Shown: positions 10,438 to 20,335, numbered from the stretch's first letter. The stretch: 64,000 bases of DNA from Polaribacter ponticola (GCF_026191475.2 NZ_JAOSLC020000002.1:842198-906197), one strand, 5' to 3'. Numbers and translations are program-made. Notes: a model not told the origin generated them from the sequence alone.

Positions 10438-13400
10438 ATGTTTAATAAATTATTACAATTCGAAGTTTTTTATCAAAAAAAGCAACGTGCATTTCCTTTG
10501 TTAGCTCTATTGTTTTTAGCTTTAGGTATTTTTGTGGGTAGGCAAGGTTATGCTCCTCAAGGAATAAATTTTAATGCGCCATTTCAAGTTTTTTATCATA
10601 CTAGCATATTTACTTTAGGAAGTTTATTTGTGATTATGTTTTTTACAATAAGTACAATGCTTAGAGATAAGCAACATAAAATGGAAGGTTTAATTTATAG
10701 CTCTTCAATAAAAAAAGGACAGTATTTTTGGAGTCGTTTTTTAGGAGCGTTTATTTTTAGTTTATTAGCATTTTCTCCTTTTTTAATTGGACATATTTTT
10801 GGGGTTTATACTGCCGATTTAGAGCCTGAGCGTATTGCTAACTTTCAAATAATGAATTACTTACAGCCTTGGCTATATATTGTTGTACCCAATGTTTTTG
10901 TTTGTACATCAATTGTTTTTTCTGTAAGTACTTTAACAAAAAACAGTACGGCAACCTATGTAAGTGCTGTGTTTGTATATATTATATATTTTGTGAGTTC
11001 TATTTTTTTTAATTCACCTTTGTTAGCTCAAGCTACTCCATCTTCACCAGAAAGTATGGTTATGGCTGCGATTGCAGATCCATTTGGAATAATTGCTTAC
11101 ATTGAGCAAACACAATTTTGGACTCCTTATCAAAAAAACACACAACTGTTATCTTTTTCTGGGCTGTTTTTCTGGAACAGATTAATTTGGGTAGGAATTG
11201 CTTTTGGAATTTTACTAGGAACCTTTAAACTATTTTCTTTTAGAAAAATGACTAAAAAGGTGAAGAAAGAGAAAAAAATAGCAGTATCAAAATCTCCTTT
11301 ATTCAGTTACAAACCCCTAGAGGTTGCATCAAATTTTGAAGCACAAAAAGCAGCATTTTTATCTTTAGTAAAAGTAGAATTAAAAAGTGTTTTTAAAAGC
11401 TTACCATTTATAGCCGTTTTATTGATGTGGGTTTTTATAGTTTTTTCTGAATTGTATTCAACACTAATTAATGGTGGCGAATATGGTGTAAGCATATATC
11501 CGTTTACAAATCAATTAATCAGTTTAATCGTAGATCCGTTAACCATTTTCAGTTTAATCTTAATTATTTTTTATAGTTCTGAAATTGTTTGGAAAGAGCG
11601 TAGTTTAAACTTTAATTTAATTATTGATGCGACTCCAGTTAAAAACAGTATTTTCTTTTTGTCAAAATTTAGTGCTTTAATATTGCTTCCAATTATTTTA
11701 ATAACCGTGGGAATTTTAATGTGTATAATGTTTCAAATAGCTTTAGGATACTCAAATTTCGAATTCGATTTATATGCATCGTTTTATTATCATTATGGAT
11801 TACAATTAATCATTTTTTGTATGATTGCGTTGTTTGTAAACAGCTTAGCAAAAACAAAATATCTTGGTATGGGAATTTTTGGATTGTTAGTTGTTGTAAT
11901 CTTTAAATCTGACGTACTGCTTGGTTTACAACACCCTTTAACTAGCCTAGGTTTTTTACCAAGAATAAGATCTAATAATATGGATGGCTTTAACGGTGTT
12001 TCAAACTTATATAATCATTTAGCAATGTATTGGTTGGCTTTTGGTTTGTTATTAACAGTGTTTTCATTTAAAATTTGGAATCGTGGAATTGTAGCTAGTT
12101 TTTCTGTGAAAATAAAGCAACTTTTAACAAATTGGAGCAAAGTTCAAAAGATGAGTTTGTCTTTTTTAACGATACTTTTTATCGGCTTCGGAAGCTTGGT
12201 TTTTTACAATGTCAACGTGGTTTCAGAATATAATACGATAAACGATCATTTAGAGTTTAGCGAAAATTACGAACGTAAATTTAAACAATATGAAAGTATA
12301 GAAAGATTATATCCAAGTTCAAAAAAGACAGAAGTATCTATTTTTCCTGAAGAAAGAAGTTATACTGTAAACGCAAAATATGTAATGGTAAATCGTAGCG
12401 AAAAACCAATGAAACAAGTGTTTATTACCGAACGAAAAGCGTTGGATACAGTTTTTATCGAGAATGCTGATTTAATAAAACAAGATACTGATTTCGGAAT
12501 CTACCTTTTCAAATTTAAAAAGGCATTGCAACCTCAAGATTCTGTGATGTTTAATTTTAAATTAACCAATAAAGTAAAAGGTTATGAAAACGATAAGTCA
12601 ATCATAAATAATGGAACATACCTTAACCGTTTTAGCAATTTTGATCCCATTTTAGGATATAGTACAAGTTTTGAAATTTCAAATCAAAGAGAACGCAAAA
12701 AAAGAAATTTACCAAAGCGAATAAAAGAAAATGAAAGTACGGATGCTCACATTGCTTTTGAAGATGTTAAATATGAAAAAATAAATTTTGAAACTATTAT
12801 TTCTACATCAAACGATCAAACAGCCATTAGTTCTGGTAAGTTATTAAAGCATTGGATAGCAAATAATAGAAACTATTTTCATTATAAATCTAGCAAGAAA
12901 ATTTCACCTTCTGTGGGATATTTCTCAGCAAAATATGCAACTAAGAAAACAAATTATAAGGGAGTTGCAATTGAGCAATATTATGACGAAAATCACAATT
13001 TTAATATTGGTGATATAGAACAAAGCATTAAAGAAACATTAGATTATTGTCAAGAAAATTTTGGAAGATATCAATTCGATTATTTAAGAATAGCTGAAGT
13101 ACCAGCACATTGGCCTTTTGGAGGTTTTGCACATCCTGGAGTTATTAGTATGGTTGAAGATAGATTGTATTTATCTGATGTTAGCGACGAAGATACTTTT
13201 AATGTCGTTGCAAAAAGAACTATTCATGAAGTGGCACATCAATGGTGGGGACACACCTTATCTGCAAAACCGGTTGCAGGAGGTTCTTTTCTTGTTGAAG
13301 GACTCGCAAAATATACCGAAGCTGTAGTTATGGAAAAAATGTACGGAAAAAGCGCATTATATACGTTAGCAGAAAATGCAAGAAGTCGTTATTTTTCGGG

Positions 13401-14004
13401 AAGATCTTTTGCTTCTAAAATTGAACCAGCCGTTTATAAAGTAGATGGACAAAGTTTTATTTCTTACGGAAAAGCATTAAATGTATTGTTAGCTTTAAGA
13501 GATTTAGTAGGCGAAAAGCAAGTGAATCTAGTCTTAAAAACATTAACAGATAACCATAGAAATAGCACCAAATTAGAAGCTACAACTTTAGATTTATTAA
13601 AAGAAGTTTATAAAATTACTCCAAAAAATCAACACGGTTTAATAAACGATTGGTTTAAAAAAGTAATTACGTATGATGTAGGTATTGAAAATGCTAGAAC
13701 AAAAGCATTAGCAAACGGAACTTATGAGGTTACAGTAAAAGTAAAATCAAAACGTTTTGAAACTTTAAAAAACGGAGAAATCAAACAAATATCAATAGAT
13801 GAACATATTAAAATTGGACTGTTTACAGCACATCCATCAAATGTAAAAGATGATAGTTCAGTATTGTATTATGAGTCAAATCAAATCAATAAAGAAATAA
13901 CAGAAATTAAAATAATCGTAAAAGAAAAACCTAATTACATTGCTATAGATCCTTATGGAACGCGAAGTGATGAAAATCTGGTAGATAATATTTTTCAATT
14001 ATAA
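10438..14004 (+). CDS. ABC-2 permease fused to M1-family metallopeptidase
   Basis: 1188 residues. The first half carries two sets of about six membrane helices typical of ABC-2 permeases (residues about 15-270 and 315-590). After a last helix near 'FLTILFIGFGSLVFYN' comes a large extracytoplasmic region ending in an M1 aminopeptidase domain, with zinc motif 'HEVAHQWWGH' (His930, Glu931, His934) and third ligand Glu954 in 'LVEGLAKYTE'. The fusion is a known Bacteroidota/Xanthomonas architecture; the reading that export and periplasmic peptide trimming are coupled is inference. It is paired with the ATPase just upstream and closes at a strong terminator. Confidence 0.9.
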   Translation: MFNKLLQFEVFYQKKQRAFPLLALLFLALGIFVGRQGYAPQGINFNAPFQVFYHTSIFTLGSLFVIMFFTISTMLRDKQHKMEGLIYSSSIKKGQYFWSRFLGAFIFSLLAFSPFLIGHIFGVYTADLEPERIANFQIMNYLQPWLYIVVPNVFVCTSIVFSVSTLTKNSTATYVSAVFVYIIYFVSSIFFNSPLLAQATPSSPESMVMAAIADPFGIIAYIEQTQFWTPYQKNTQLLSFSGLFFWNRLIWVGIAFGILLGTFKLFSFRKMTKKVKKEKKIAVSKSPLFSYKPLEVASNFEAQKAAFLSLVKVELKSVFKSLPFIAVLLMWVFIVFSELYSTLINGGEYGVSIYPFTNQLISLIVDPLTIFSLILIIFYSSEIVWKERSLNFNLIIDATPVKNSIFFLSKFSALILLPIILITVGILMCIMFQIALGYSNFEFDLYASFYYHYGLQLIIFCMIALFVNSLAKTKYLGMGIFGLLVVVIFKSDVLLGLQHPLTSLGFLPRIRSNNMDGFNGVSNLYNHLAMYWLAFGLLLTVFSFKIWNRGIVASFSVKIKQLLTNWSKVQKMSLSFLTILFIGFGSLVFYNVNVVSEYNTINDHLEFSENYERKFKQYESIERLYPSSKKTEVSIFPEERSYTVNAKYVMVNRSEKPMKQVFITERKALDTVFIENADLIKQDTDFGIYLFKFKKALQPQDSVMFNFKLTNKVKGYENDKSIINNGTYLNRFSNFDPILGYSTSFEISNQRERKKRNLPKRIKENESTDAHIAFEDVKYEKINFETIISTSNDQTAISSGKLLKHWIANNRNYFHYKSSKKISPSVGYFSAKYATKKTNYKGVAIEQYYDENHNFNIGDIEQSIKETLDYCQENFGRYQFDYLRIAEVPAHWPFGGFAHPGVISMVEDRLYLSDVSDEDTFNVVAKRTIHEVAHQWWGHTLSAKPVAGGSFLVEGLAKYTEAVVMEKMYGKSALYTLAENARSRYFSGRSFASKIEPAVYKVDGQSFISYGKALNVLLALRDLVGEKQVNLVLKTLTDNHRNSTKLEATTLDLLKEVYKITPKNQHGLINDWFKKVITYDVGIENARTKALANGTYEVTVKVKSKRFETLKNGEIKQISIDEHIKIGLFTAHPSNVKDDSSVLYYESNQINKEITEIKIIVKEKPNYIAIDPYGTRSDENLVDNIFQL

Positions 14005-14141
14005 GAATTGATTTTTCTTTATAATTTTATTAATAGTACTTCATTATAACTATTAATAGTTATGTAATCAAAAAAAGTGTAAAGAAGTTTCCGAAATTTT
14101 TTCGATTACAAAATAGATTAGAAGAAGTTAACAAATTGTTT

Positions 14142-14177
14142 AAAACAGATGATAAAATGAGTTTATCATCTGTTTTT
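14142..14177 (+). terminator. Intrinsic terminator after permease-peptidase
   Basis: Perfect 15-bp stem (arms 14142-14156 and 14162-14176, with core ACAGATGATAAA / TTTATCATCTGT) around a 5-base loop, followed by T's. It ends the ABC operon 138 bases after the stop. Confidence 0.85.
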
Positions 14178-14234
14178 ATCTGTTTATTATACTTAAACAC
14201 CAATTCGTCATTAAATTTTATCCATACGTGTAAT

Positions 14235-14259
14235 AATTAGTAACTTTATGTTACTAATT
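14235..14259. promoter_or_regulatory. Palindromic operator candidate
   Basis: Perfect inverted repeat, AATTAGTAAC and GTTACTAATT, separated by 5 bases, ending 23 bases before the ATG at 14283. A 10-bp perfect dyad at this position is what a dimeric repressor would bind. No T tract follows and it lies upstream of a gene, so a terminator is less likely. The regulator is not identifiable. Confidence 0.45.
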
Positions 14260-14282
14260 GCAAACAAACTCCTAATAACAAA

Positions 14283-15178
14283 ATGAAAAAAAGTATCACA
14301 TATTATTTAACATTATTGGTTATAAAACTAAAGGGAGTAAAAAAAGAATTCAATAAAGACCCTATAGATTATTTAAAAATTAGGAAAGAAAACGTAATCC
14401 ATCCTAAAAATAATTTATTTAAAAACAGAAAAACACGAAACTTTAAAGTAGATAAAACATCAATTACAGAAATTAAACCAGCACATTCATCAGATAAATT
14501 ATTGCTATTTATTCACGGAGGTGCTTTTATTTCTGGACCAGCAAAACATCATTGGGATTCTTTACAAGAAATATCTAAACAAACAAACTTAACAATTTGG
14601 ATGTGTAATTACCCAAAAGCTCCAGAGCATAAGATTTTAGAAATTTCAAAAAACATTGATGCTGTATATGAACATGCATTAAAAACGTATAGTGAAGATC
14701 AAATAACATTAATTGGCGATTCTGTTGGTGGAACTTTAGTTGCGGCTTTAACGCAAAGATTGATTCGATATAAAAAAATAGTGCCAAAAAAATCATTCTT
14801 ATTTCTCCAGTAATGGACGCAACAATGTCTAATAAACAAATTGATATTGTGGATAAAAAAGATCCGATGTTATCAAAAAAAGGAGTACTAAGTGCTAAGA
14901 AAATGTGCGCAGGAGATATTGATTTAAAAAATGAGTTAATTTCTCCTCTTTACGGCAGTTTTAATGAGTTTCCGAAAACAATTCTGTTTTTAGCAGAGCA
15001 TGATATTACGTATCCAGATCAACAATTAGCGGTTCAAAAAATGAAGAAAGCTAATGTTGAGGTTGAGGTTATTTTTGGAGAAAAGATGCCACACATTTGG
15101 CCGTTATTACCTGTTATGCAAGAAGCTAAAAACGCCTTAAAATTAATTATTAGCGTAATAAATAATAAAGAAAAATGA
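14283..15178 (+). pseudogene. HSL-type alpha/beta-hydrolase (one frameshift)
   Basis: Two open pieces (14283-14813 and 14813-15178) form one hydrolase if one A is added to the A7 run at 14786-14792. The oxyanion motif is 'FIHGGAF', the nucleophile elbow is 'GDSVGGTL', the acid is probably in 'AEHDITYPDQ' and the histidine in 'KMPHIWPLLP', so all catalytic elements of the hormone-sensitive-lipase family remain. It lacks a signal peptide and is probably cytoplasmic. A dyad operator candidate lies upstream. It leads a same-strand run of genes continuing to 18782. The intact motifs argue for a sequencing error over decay. Confidence 0.75.
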
Positions 15179-15511
15179 ATTTAAATAATAAGAAATTTAT
15201 AACTGTTGAAAATAAAAAGGGACTGTCTTCTAATGAAACCGTTTTTTACTATTCACAATATCAAAAATACCATAAGAGGAACTTATAAAGGTGGTGAAAT
15301 AGTAGAAGGTTTTATAGTTGGTAAGTAAGTTGACAATTCGAGAATAGAACTGTTATTTCAATGTTTAACTAAAGATGGTAATCTTAAGGCTGGTAAATCA
15401 AAAGGAATTATTTCAAAGAATACATCAGATAAATTAGAGTTAAAATTTGAATGGAATTGGTTGAATGGAGATTTATCTGGAGGAACATCAGCATATATTG
15501 AACTAATTTAA
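15175..15511 (+). pseudogene. Small protein of the type often labelled 'n-acetylglutamate synthase', broken
   Basis: ATG 15175 overlaps the previous stop (ATGA). The first frame reads about 38 residues ('KFITVENKKGLSSNETVF'). After a shift near 15265 a second frame gives 'NTIRGTYKGGEIVEGFIVGK', then an in-frame TAA at 15327-15329, then 'VDNSRIELLFQCLTKDG' to 'YIELI' and TAA at 15509-15511. The sequence resembles a family of about 110 residues with that misleading database name; I recognise it only by pattern. It carries a frameshift plus a stop, so it is the best case here for true decay. Confidence 0.5.
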
Positions 15512-15524
15512 AAAAAGCAAAAAA

Positions 15525-16286
15525 ATGTCGATAACAAAAGAAGAAGAATTAGTAGGAATGCAAAAAGTTAGCGAAGCTGTAGGTACAACGTTAAAAAAAA
15601 TGAAAGATTTTGCAAAAGTAGGAATGTCAACAAAAGAATTAGACGATTATGGAGCAGAATTATTAAAAAATTACGGTGCAAAATCGGCTCCTTTTGAAAC
15701 CTACGGATTTCCAGGATACACGTGTATTAGTGTAAATGAAGTTGCAGCACACGGAATTCCAGCAAAAAATAAAGTATTAAAAGAAGGCGACATAATAAAT
15801 ATTGATGTTTCTGCAGAGTTAAACGGTTTCTGGTCAGATAACGGAAGCTCTTTTGTGCTTGGAAAAGATATTTATAAACATCAACCTTTAGTAAACGCAT
15901 CTAAAGAAATTTTAATGGATGCAATTAAGAATACAAAAGAAGGTGTAAAAATTGCAGATATTGGTCATATAATAGAAACTGAAGCACTAAAAAGAGGATT
16001 TAAAGTTATTGAAAACTTAGCAGGTCATGGCGTTGGAAGAAGCTTACATGAAAAACCAGAAAACATTTTAAATTACCGAGTTAGAAGTAATAAAGAACGC
16101 TTTAAAAAAAATACTACAGTAGCAATAGAAACCTTTATTTCTACAAAATCGTCTATTGCAATAGAGCTTAATGATGGTTGGACTTTGGTTGGCGATAAAG
16201 GTGGTTATGTTGCGCAGCATGAACATACTATTTTAATTACAGATAAAAAACCTATCATTTTAACTGCTGCAAATGGGTGTATTTAA
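15525..16286 (+). CDS. map: Type I methionine aminopeptidase
   Basis: 253 residues, the usual length for bacterial MetAP. The pita-bread metal ligands can be followed: Asp in 'NIDVSAE', Asp in 'SDNGSS', His in 'AGHGVGRSLHE', Glu in 'AIETFIS' and Glu in 'QHEHTIL'. It removes the N-terminal methionine from nascent proteins in the cytosol. The AIETF variant of the usual AIEPF suggests a second, accessory Map and not the ribosomal-operon copy. The 3-base gap to the beta-lactamase-like gene implies one transcript. The enzyme assignment is firm; the accessory role is inference. Confidence 0.9.
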   Translation: MSITKEEELVGMQKVSEAVGTTLKKMKDFAKVGMSTKELDDYGAELLKNYGAKSAPFETYGFPGYTCISVNEVAAHGIPAKNKVLKEGDIINIDVSAELNGFWSDNGSSFVLGKDIYKHQPLVNASKEILMDAIKNTKEGVKIADIGHIIETEALKRGFKVIENLAGHGVGRSLHEKPENILNYRVRSNKERFKKNTTVAIETFISTKSSIAIELNDGWTLVGDKGGYVAQHEHTILITDKKPIILTAANGCI

Positions 16287-16289
16287 AAA

Positions 16290-17096
16290 ATGAAAAAAAC
16301 TCTATATTTCTTTATCCTAGTTTTTACCTTTTTTTCTTGTAAAAAGAAAGAGAGAGAAAACAAAAAAGTAATACAATCTGAATTTCAAAATATTTTAAAT
16401 GCTAAAAACGTCAAAGGATCGGTATTAATTTATGATTTTAAAAAAGAAACATATTATTCTAATGATTTTGATTGGGCAACAATTGGTTTTTTACCTGCTT
16501 CTACATTTAAAATTCCGAACTCTATAATTGCTTTAGAACTTGGTGTTGTTAAAAATGATAGCACCTTATTTACTTGGAATGGAGAAAAAAGAGCTTATAA
16601 AGTTTGGGAACAAGATTTAGTTTTAAAACAAGCGTTTCATTATTCTTGTGTGCCCTGTTATCAAGAAATAGCAAGAGCAGTTGGAGTAAATAAAATGAAA
16701 ACTCTATTAGAAAAATTACAATTTGGAAACATGAAATTCGATGTATCTACAATTGATAATTTTTGGTTAGAAGGCAACTCTAAAATCAACCAATTTGAAC
16801 AAATCGATTTCTTAAAACGACTTTATGAATCGAAGCTTCCTATTTCTAAGCGAACAGAAGTTATTATGAAAAAAATGATGCTTGTAAATGGACAAGAAAA
16901 TTTTAAACTAAGAGGAAAAACAGGATTATCTGTTAGAAGTAATAAAAGAAACGGATGGTTTGTTGGTTATCTCGAAAAAAATAAAAACATCTATTTTTTC
17001 GCAACAAATATAGAACCTAATAAAGACACAGATATAAATTTATTTGTAAAAGCTCGAAAGGAAATTACTTTTGAAGCACTGCAATTAATTAAATAA
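16290..17096 (+). CDS. Class D (OXA-like) beta-lactamase homologue, lipoprotein
   Basis: 268 residues. The signal peptide ends in a lipobox-like 'FTFFSCKKK', so it is probably a membrane-anchored lipoprotein. Class D landmarks appear in order: 'PASTFKIPNS' (STFK, with the lysine that is carbamylated in OXA enzymes), 'HYSCVPCYQ' (SxV as SCV), 'LQFGN' (the FGN variant of YGN), 'DNFWLEG' and 'RGKTGLS' (KTG). All residues expected for beta-lactam hydrolysis are present, but the family also includes sensor and transpeptidase-like members, so resistance is inferred. It lies between map and an acetyltransferase gene. Confidence 0.85.
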   Translation: MKKTLYFFILVFTFFSCKKKERENKKVIQSEFQNILNAKNVKGSVLIYDFKKETYYSNDFDWATIGFLPASTFKIPNSIIALELGVVKNDSTLFTWNGEKRAYKVWEQDLVLKQAFHYSCVPCYQEIARAVGVNKMKTLLEKLQFGNMKFDVSTIDNFWLEGNSKINQFEQIDFLKRLYESKLPISKRTEVIMKKMMLVNGQENFKLRGKTGLSVRSNKRNGWFVGYLEKNKNIYFFATNIEPNKDTDINLFVKARKEITFEALQLIK

Positions 17097-17103
17097 AATA
17101 ATA

Positions 17104-17727
17104 ATGAACGGACCAGATACAAATCAAAAATTTCCACTTGCTAATTACGATAGACTTTGTTTTTTAAAAAACATCATTAAAAATCCGAATATCATTGTGG
17201 GTGATTATACCTATTATGATGATTTTGAAAACGTAGAAAATTTTGAGAAAAATGTAAAATATCATTTCGATTTTACTGGCGATAAATTAATTATTGGTAA
17301 GTTTTGTATGATAGCTTCTGATGTTAAATTTATTATGAATGGAGCAAATCATTTAACTGATAGTATTTCTACTTATCCGTTTGCTATTTTTGGAAACGGT
17401 TGGGAAAATGCGATGGAAGGAAAAACCTATCCGCAAAAAGGAAATATTAACATTGGTAACGATGTTTGGATTGGTTACAATGCAACAATTATGGCTGGTG
17501 TAACTATTGGCGATGGTGCTATCATCGCTACTAATGCAACTGTTGTAAAAGACGTTCCTCCGTATACAATTGTTGGAGGAAATCCAGCAAAAGAGATTAA
17601 AAAACGCTTTTCTGATGAAAAAATAGCACAACTTTTAAAACTAAAATGGTGGAATTGGGATATTGAAAAAATCACAAAAAATGTTCAGCATTTAACAGAT
17701 AAAGAAATTCATAAAATAGTATCGTAA
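17104..17727 (+). CDS. CatB/Vat-type xenobiotic O-acetyltransferase
   Basis: 207 residues with left-handed beta-helix hexapeptides ('NINIGNDVWIGYNATIMAG', 'VTIGDGAIIATNATV') and the family start 'MNGPDTNQKFPLANYDRLCF'. The segment 'GANHLTD' holds the histidine of the CatB/Vat active site. Members of this family acetylate chloramphenicol or streptogramin A using acetyl-CoA, and others act on sugars. Start and length match CatB well. The 7-base gap from the class D beta-lactamase homologue and 1-base overlap with the next gene (TAATG) suggest co-expression. The drug substrate is inference. Confidence 0.88.
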   Translation: MNGPDTNQKFPLANYDRLCFLKNIIKNPNIIVGDYTYYDDFENVENFEKNVKYHFDFTGDKLIIGKFCMIASDVKFIMNGANHLTDSISTYPFAIFGNGWENAMEGKTYPQKGNINIGNDVWIGYNATIMAGVTIGDGAIIATNATVVKDVPPYTIVGGNPAKEIKKRFSDEKIAQLLKLKWWNWDIEKITKNVQHLTDKEIHKIVS

Positions 17728-18782
17728 TGAAAAAAACAGTTTTAATATTACTCTTTTGCTTACCAACATTACTCTTTTCTCAAAATTGTAATTGTACATC
17801 TAATTTTAATTGGTTAAAAACAACTTTTGAAAAAAATGATGCCGGTTTTTCATATGCAATTAGCAAAAAAGGAGAACAAGCTTACGAAATGCATAATAAA
17901 GTTTTTATCAAAAAAACTGCAAGTGTTACAAATATTAATGATTGCCAAAAATTAATGGCAGAATGGCTTGCTTTTTTCCGCTCAGGGCATTTAAAAATAA
18001 AAAATATAAATAAGTCAAAACTTAACACTAAGAAAGAAAACAGAAAACTACCAGAAATTTATTTTAAAACTATTAATAAACAAACTGTATATCTAAGGAT
18101 TTCAACATTTAGTGGTTCTGTAAGAAAAACGATAGATAGTGTTATTTTAAAACATAAAAAAACAATATTAAAAACACCAAACTTAATTATTGATATTAGA
18201 AATAATGGTGGAGGAAGTGATAGTAGCTATAGTAAATTATTACCTCTTTTATATACCAATCCTATAAGATCGATAGGTATAGAATTTTTATCAACAACAT
18301 TAAACAATCAGCGAATGCTTGATTTTATTAATAACCCAAAATGGGGTTTTGATCAGGATGGCAAAAAATGGGCTAAACAATCATTTGATAAACTAGAAAA
18401 GCAAAAAGGAAGTTTTGTTAATTTAAGCTCAACCATGGTTGATGAAATAAAATATGATACTATTTATAAATTTCCTAAAAGAGTTGGTATCATTATTAAT
18501 GGTAAAAACGGAAGTACAGCAGAACAATTTTTATTAGATGCTAAACAAAGTAAAAAAGTTAAACTATTTGGTTCAACAACAAAAGGTGTACTAGATATTT
18601 CTAATATGCATTTTGTAACATTTCCGAGTGGAAAATTTGAATTAGGATATGGTTTATCAAGAAGTATGAGGATTCCAGAAATGGCAATTGATGAAAAAGG
18701 GATACAACCTGATTATTTTTTAGATGAAGAAATTAAAAAAGAAGATTGGATTGAGTTTGTAGCTAAATCATTAGAAAAATAG
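17727..18782 (+). CDS. S41-family peptidase
   Basis: 351 residues with a signal peptide ending at 'LLFSQ'. The S41 core contains 'LIIDIRNNGGGSDSSYS', nucleophile segment 'GKNGSTAEQF' (Ser) and 'GSTTKGVLD' (Lys). There is no PDZ domain between, so this is a short C-terminal-processing-like enzyme. Likely secreted or periplasmic. It overlaps the acetyltransferase stop by one base and is the last gene of the 14283-18782 run. A second S41 gene lies at the left edge of the window; the two are only distantly alike. Confidence 0.85.
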   Translation: MKKTVLILLFCLPTLLFSQNCNCTSNFNWLKTTFEKNDAGFSYAISKKGEQAYEMHNKVFIKKTASVTNINDCQKLMAEWLAFFRSGHLKIKNINKSKLNTKKENRKLPEIYFKTINKQTVYLRISTFSGSVRKTIDSVILKHKKTILKTPNLIIDIRNNGGGSDSSYSKLLPLLYTNPIRSIGIEFLSTTLNNQRMLDFINNPKWGFDQDGKKWAKQSFDKLEKQKGSFVNLSSTMVDEIKYDTIYKFPKRVGIIINGKNGSTAEQFLLDAKQSKKVKLFGSTTKGVLDISNMHFVTFPSGKFELGYGLSRSMRIPEMAIDEKGIQPDYFLDEEIKKEDWIEFVAKSLEK

Positions 18783-19073
18783 ATTCGTAAATATGAAGAT
18801 TTTAGTTGTAATTGACTGAAGAGTAGTTTTTAATTAAAAAATGGAGCATAAAAATTATAATTAGGTTTCCAAAAAAACATCAAAATCGAGGAAATACAAC
18901 CCATATTTAGAAATTATAAGGGCAAGTATTTTACAGTTAAAAAATAACTAAAAAGCAGCAGATTATTTAAGTACACAAATAGTGAAAAAAATATTAAATC
19001 AGGATAAAAGTTAATACAAGCAATATTTTTAGGATATTATCACTTAAATTAAATTTACAATTACTTCAAATTA
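18783..19073. other. Non-coding stretch, possible gene remains
   Basis: 291 bases with many stops in all frames. Short phrases such as 'YKGKYFTVKK' can be read but do not form a family I can name. No clear terminator hairpin. Confidence 0.4.
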
Positions 19074-20180
19074 ATGGCCGAGTTATTTAAGAACATTTTT
19101 AATCAAAAATTTTTTAATCAATTTACTAAGATTATTGAACAGGTAATTCCTGAATTTGATACGCAATCATTTCTACAACATATTTTTGATACTGATTGGG
19201 AAAACAAAGAGTTAAAACAACGAATGCGACATATTACCGTTGTTTTAAAAAATCATTTATCTGAAGATTATGAGAAAAATGTAAATCTTATTTTTAAAAT
19301 AATTGATCAATTAAAAAAAATAATATCAGCGAAAAAAGTATTGAATATATGTTTTTTCCTGATTTTATTGAAGTTTACGGATTGGATAATTATACAATTT
19401 CAGTAAAAGCATTTGAGCGAATAACACAATTTACAAGTTGTGAGTTTGCAGTAAGACCGTTTATAATTAATTATTCGGCAGCTATGATTCCGAAATTATT
19501 TGAGTGGTCTAATCATAAGCACGCTATGGTTAGAAAGACTTGCTACTGAAGGCTGTAGACCAAGATTGCCTTGGGGGATTGGGATTCCTGATTTAAAAAA
19601 CAATCCGTCAGAAATTCTTCCAATTCTTGAGAATTTAAAAAACGATGTTTCAGAATCTGTTCGCAGAAGTGTGGCGAATAATTTGAATGATATTTCAAAA
19701 GATAATCCAGCAGTTGTAATTGATATTGTTAAAAACTGGCGAGGAAAAACGGTTAAGGTTGACAAACTTTTAAAACACGCCAGCAGAACTTTGTTAAAAC
19801 AAGGAAATCAAGAAATAATGACTTTATTTGGTTTTGGTGCTGTTGATAAGATAAAGATTAACAGTTTTAAAATTCAAACTCCAGATGTAAAAATTGGAGA
19901 AGCTTTAGCGTTTTCATTTGATCTTTTAAATACCGATATTATTGCTGCTAAAATTCGTTTAGAATATGGTTTGTATTATCAAAAATCAAACGGAACCTTA
20001 GCAAAAAAAGTGTTTAAAATTAGTGAAAAGGTATATGATAAAAATTCTACAACATCAATTAAAAGAAAACAATCTTTTAAAATAATTACTACGCGTAAAT
20101 TTCATATTGGTGAGCATCAAATATCAATTATTATAAACGGAATTGAATTTGGTGCTTTGAGTTTTAATTTGAATAATTAA
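19074..20180 (+). pseudogene. DNA alkylation repair (AlkD-like HEAT) protein, two frameshifts
   Basis: Three overlapping open pieces (19074-19406, about 19340-19549, about 19545-20180) read as one protein of about 370 residues if one A is added to the A8 run at 19313-19320 and one base is removed near 19542. The restored text includes 'DWENKELKQRMRHITVVL', 'FAVRPFIINY', 'MVRRLATEGCRPRLPWG' and 'SVRRSVANNLNDISKDNP', characteristic of HEAT-repeat alkylpurine glycosylases. The protein binds damaged DNA and excises 3-methyladenine-type bases. Both lesions are single-base, so a working gene is possible. Confidence 0.75.
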
Positions 20181-20207
20181 GTTCTTTGTTTTAAATAGAT
20201 AGTCAAT

Positions 20208-20243
20208 AAAAAAGGACTGTATTAATTATACAGTCCTTTTTTT
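20208..20243 (+). terminator. Intrinsic terminator after alkylation-repair gene
   Basis: Stem GGACTGTAT / ATACAGTCC with a 5-base loop, flanked by A6 and T7 runs, 28 bases after the stop codon. A degenerate cousin of the same hairpin lies at 23488-23518. Confidence 0.85.
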
Positions 20244-20250
20244 ATAAATT

Positions 20251-20335
20251 CAGATAATCCTATTTATTTTTTGAATGCCATTTTGCCCAATTTTGCAAAC
20301 TACCAAATAAAACATTTCTTCCAGCATTTTCGTCT
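20251..20335 (-). pseudogene. 3'-end relic of a serine hydrolase gene
   Basis: This stretch matches, with a few substitutions, the 3' end of the serine hydrolase gene at 23535-24626 (minus strand). Both contain 'GAATGCCATTT' followed by 'GCCCAATTTTGCAAACTACC'. The match extends leftward through the terminator region, and the match stops after about 85 bases. It is a leftover of a duplication or deletion of that gene. Confidence 0.7.
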
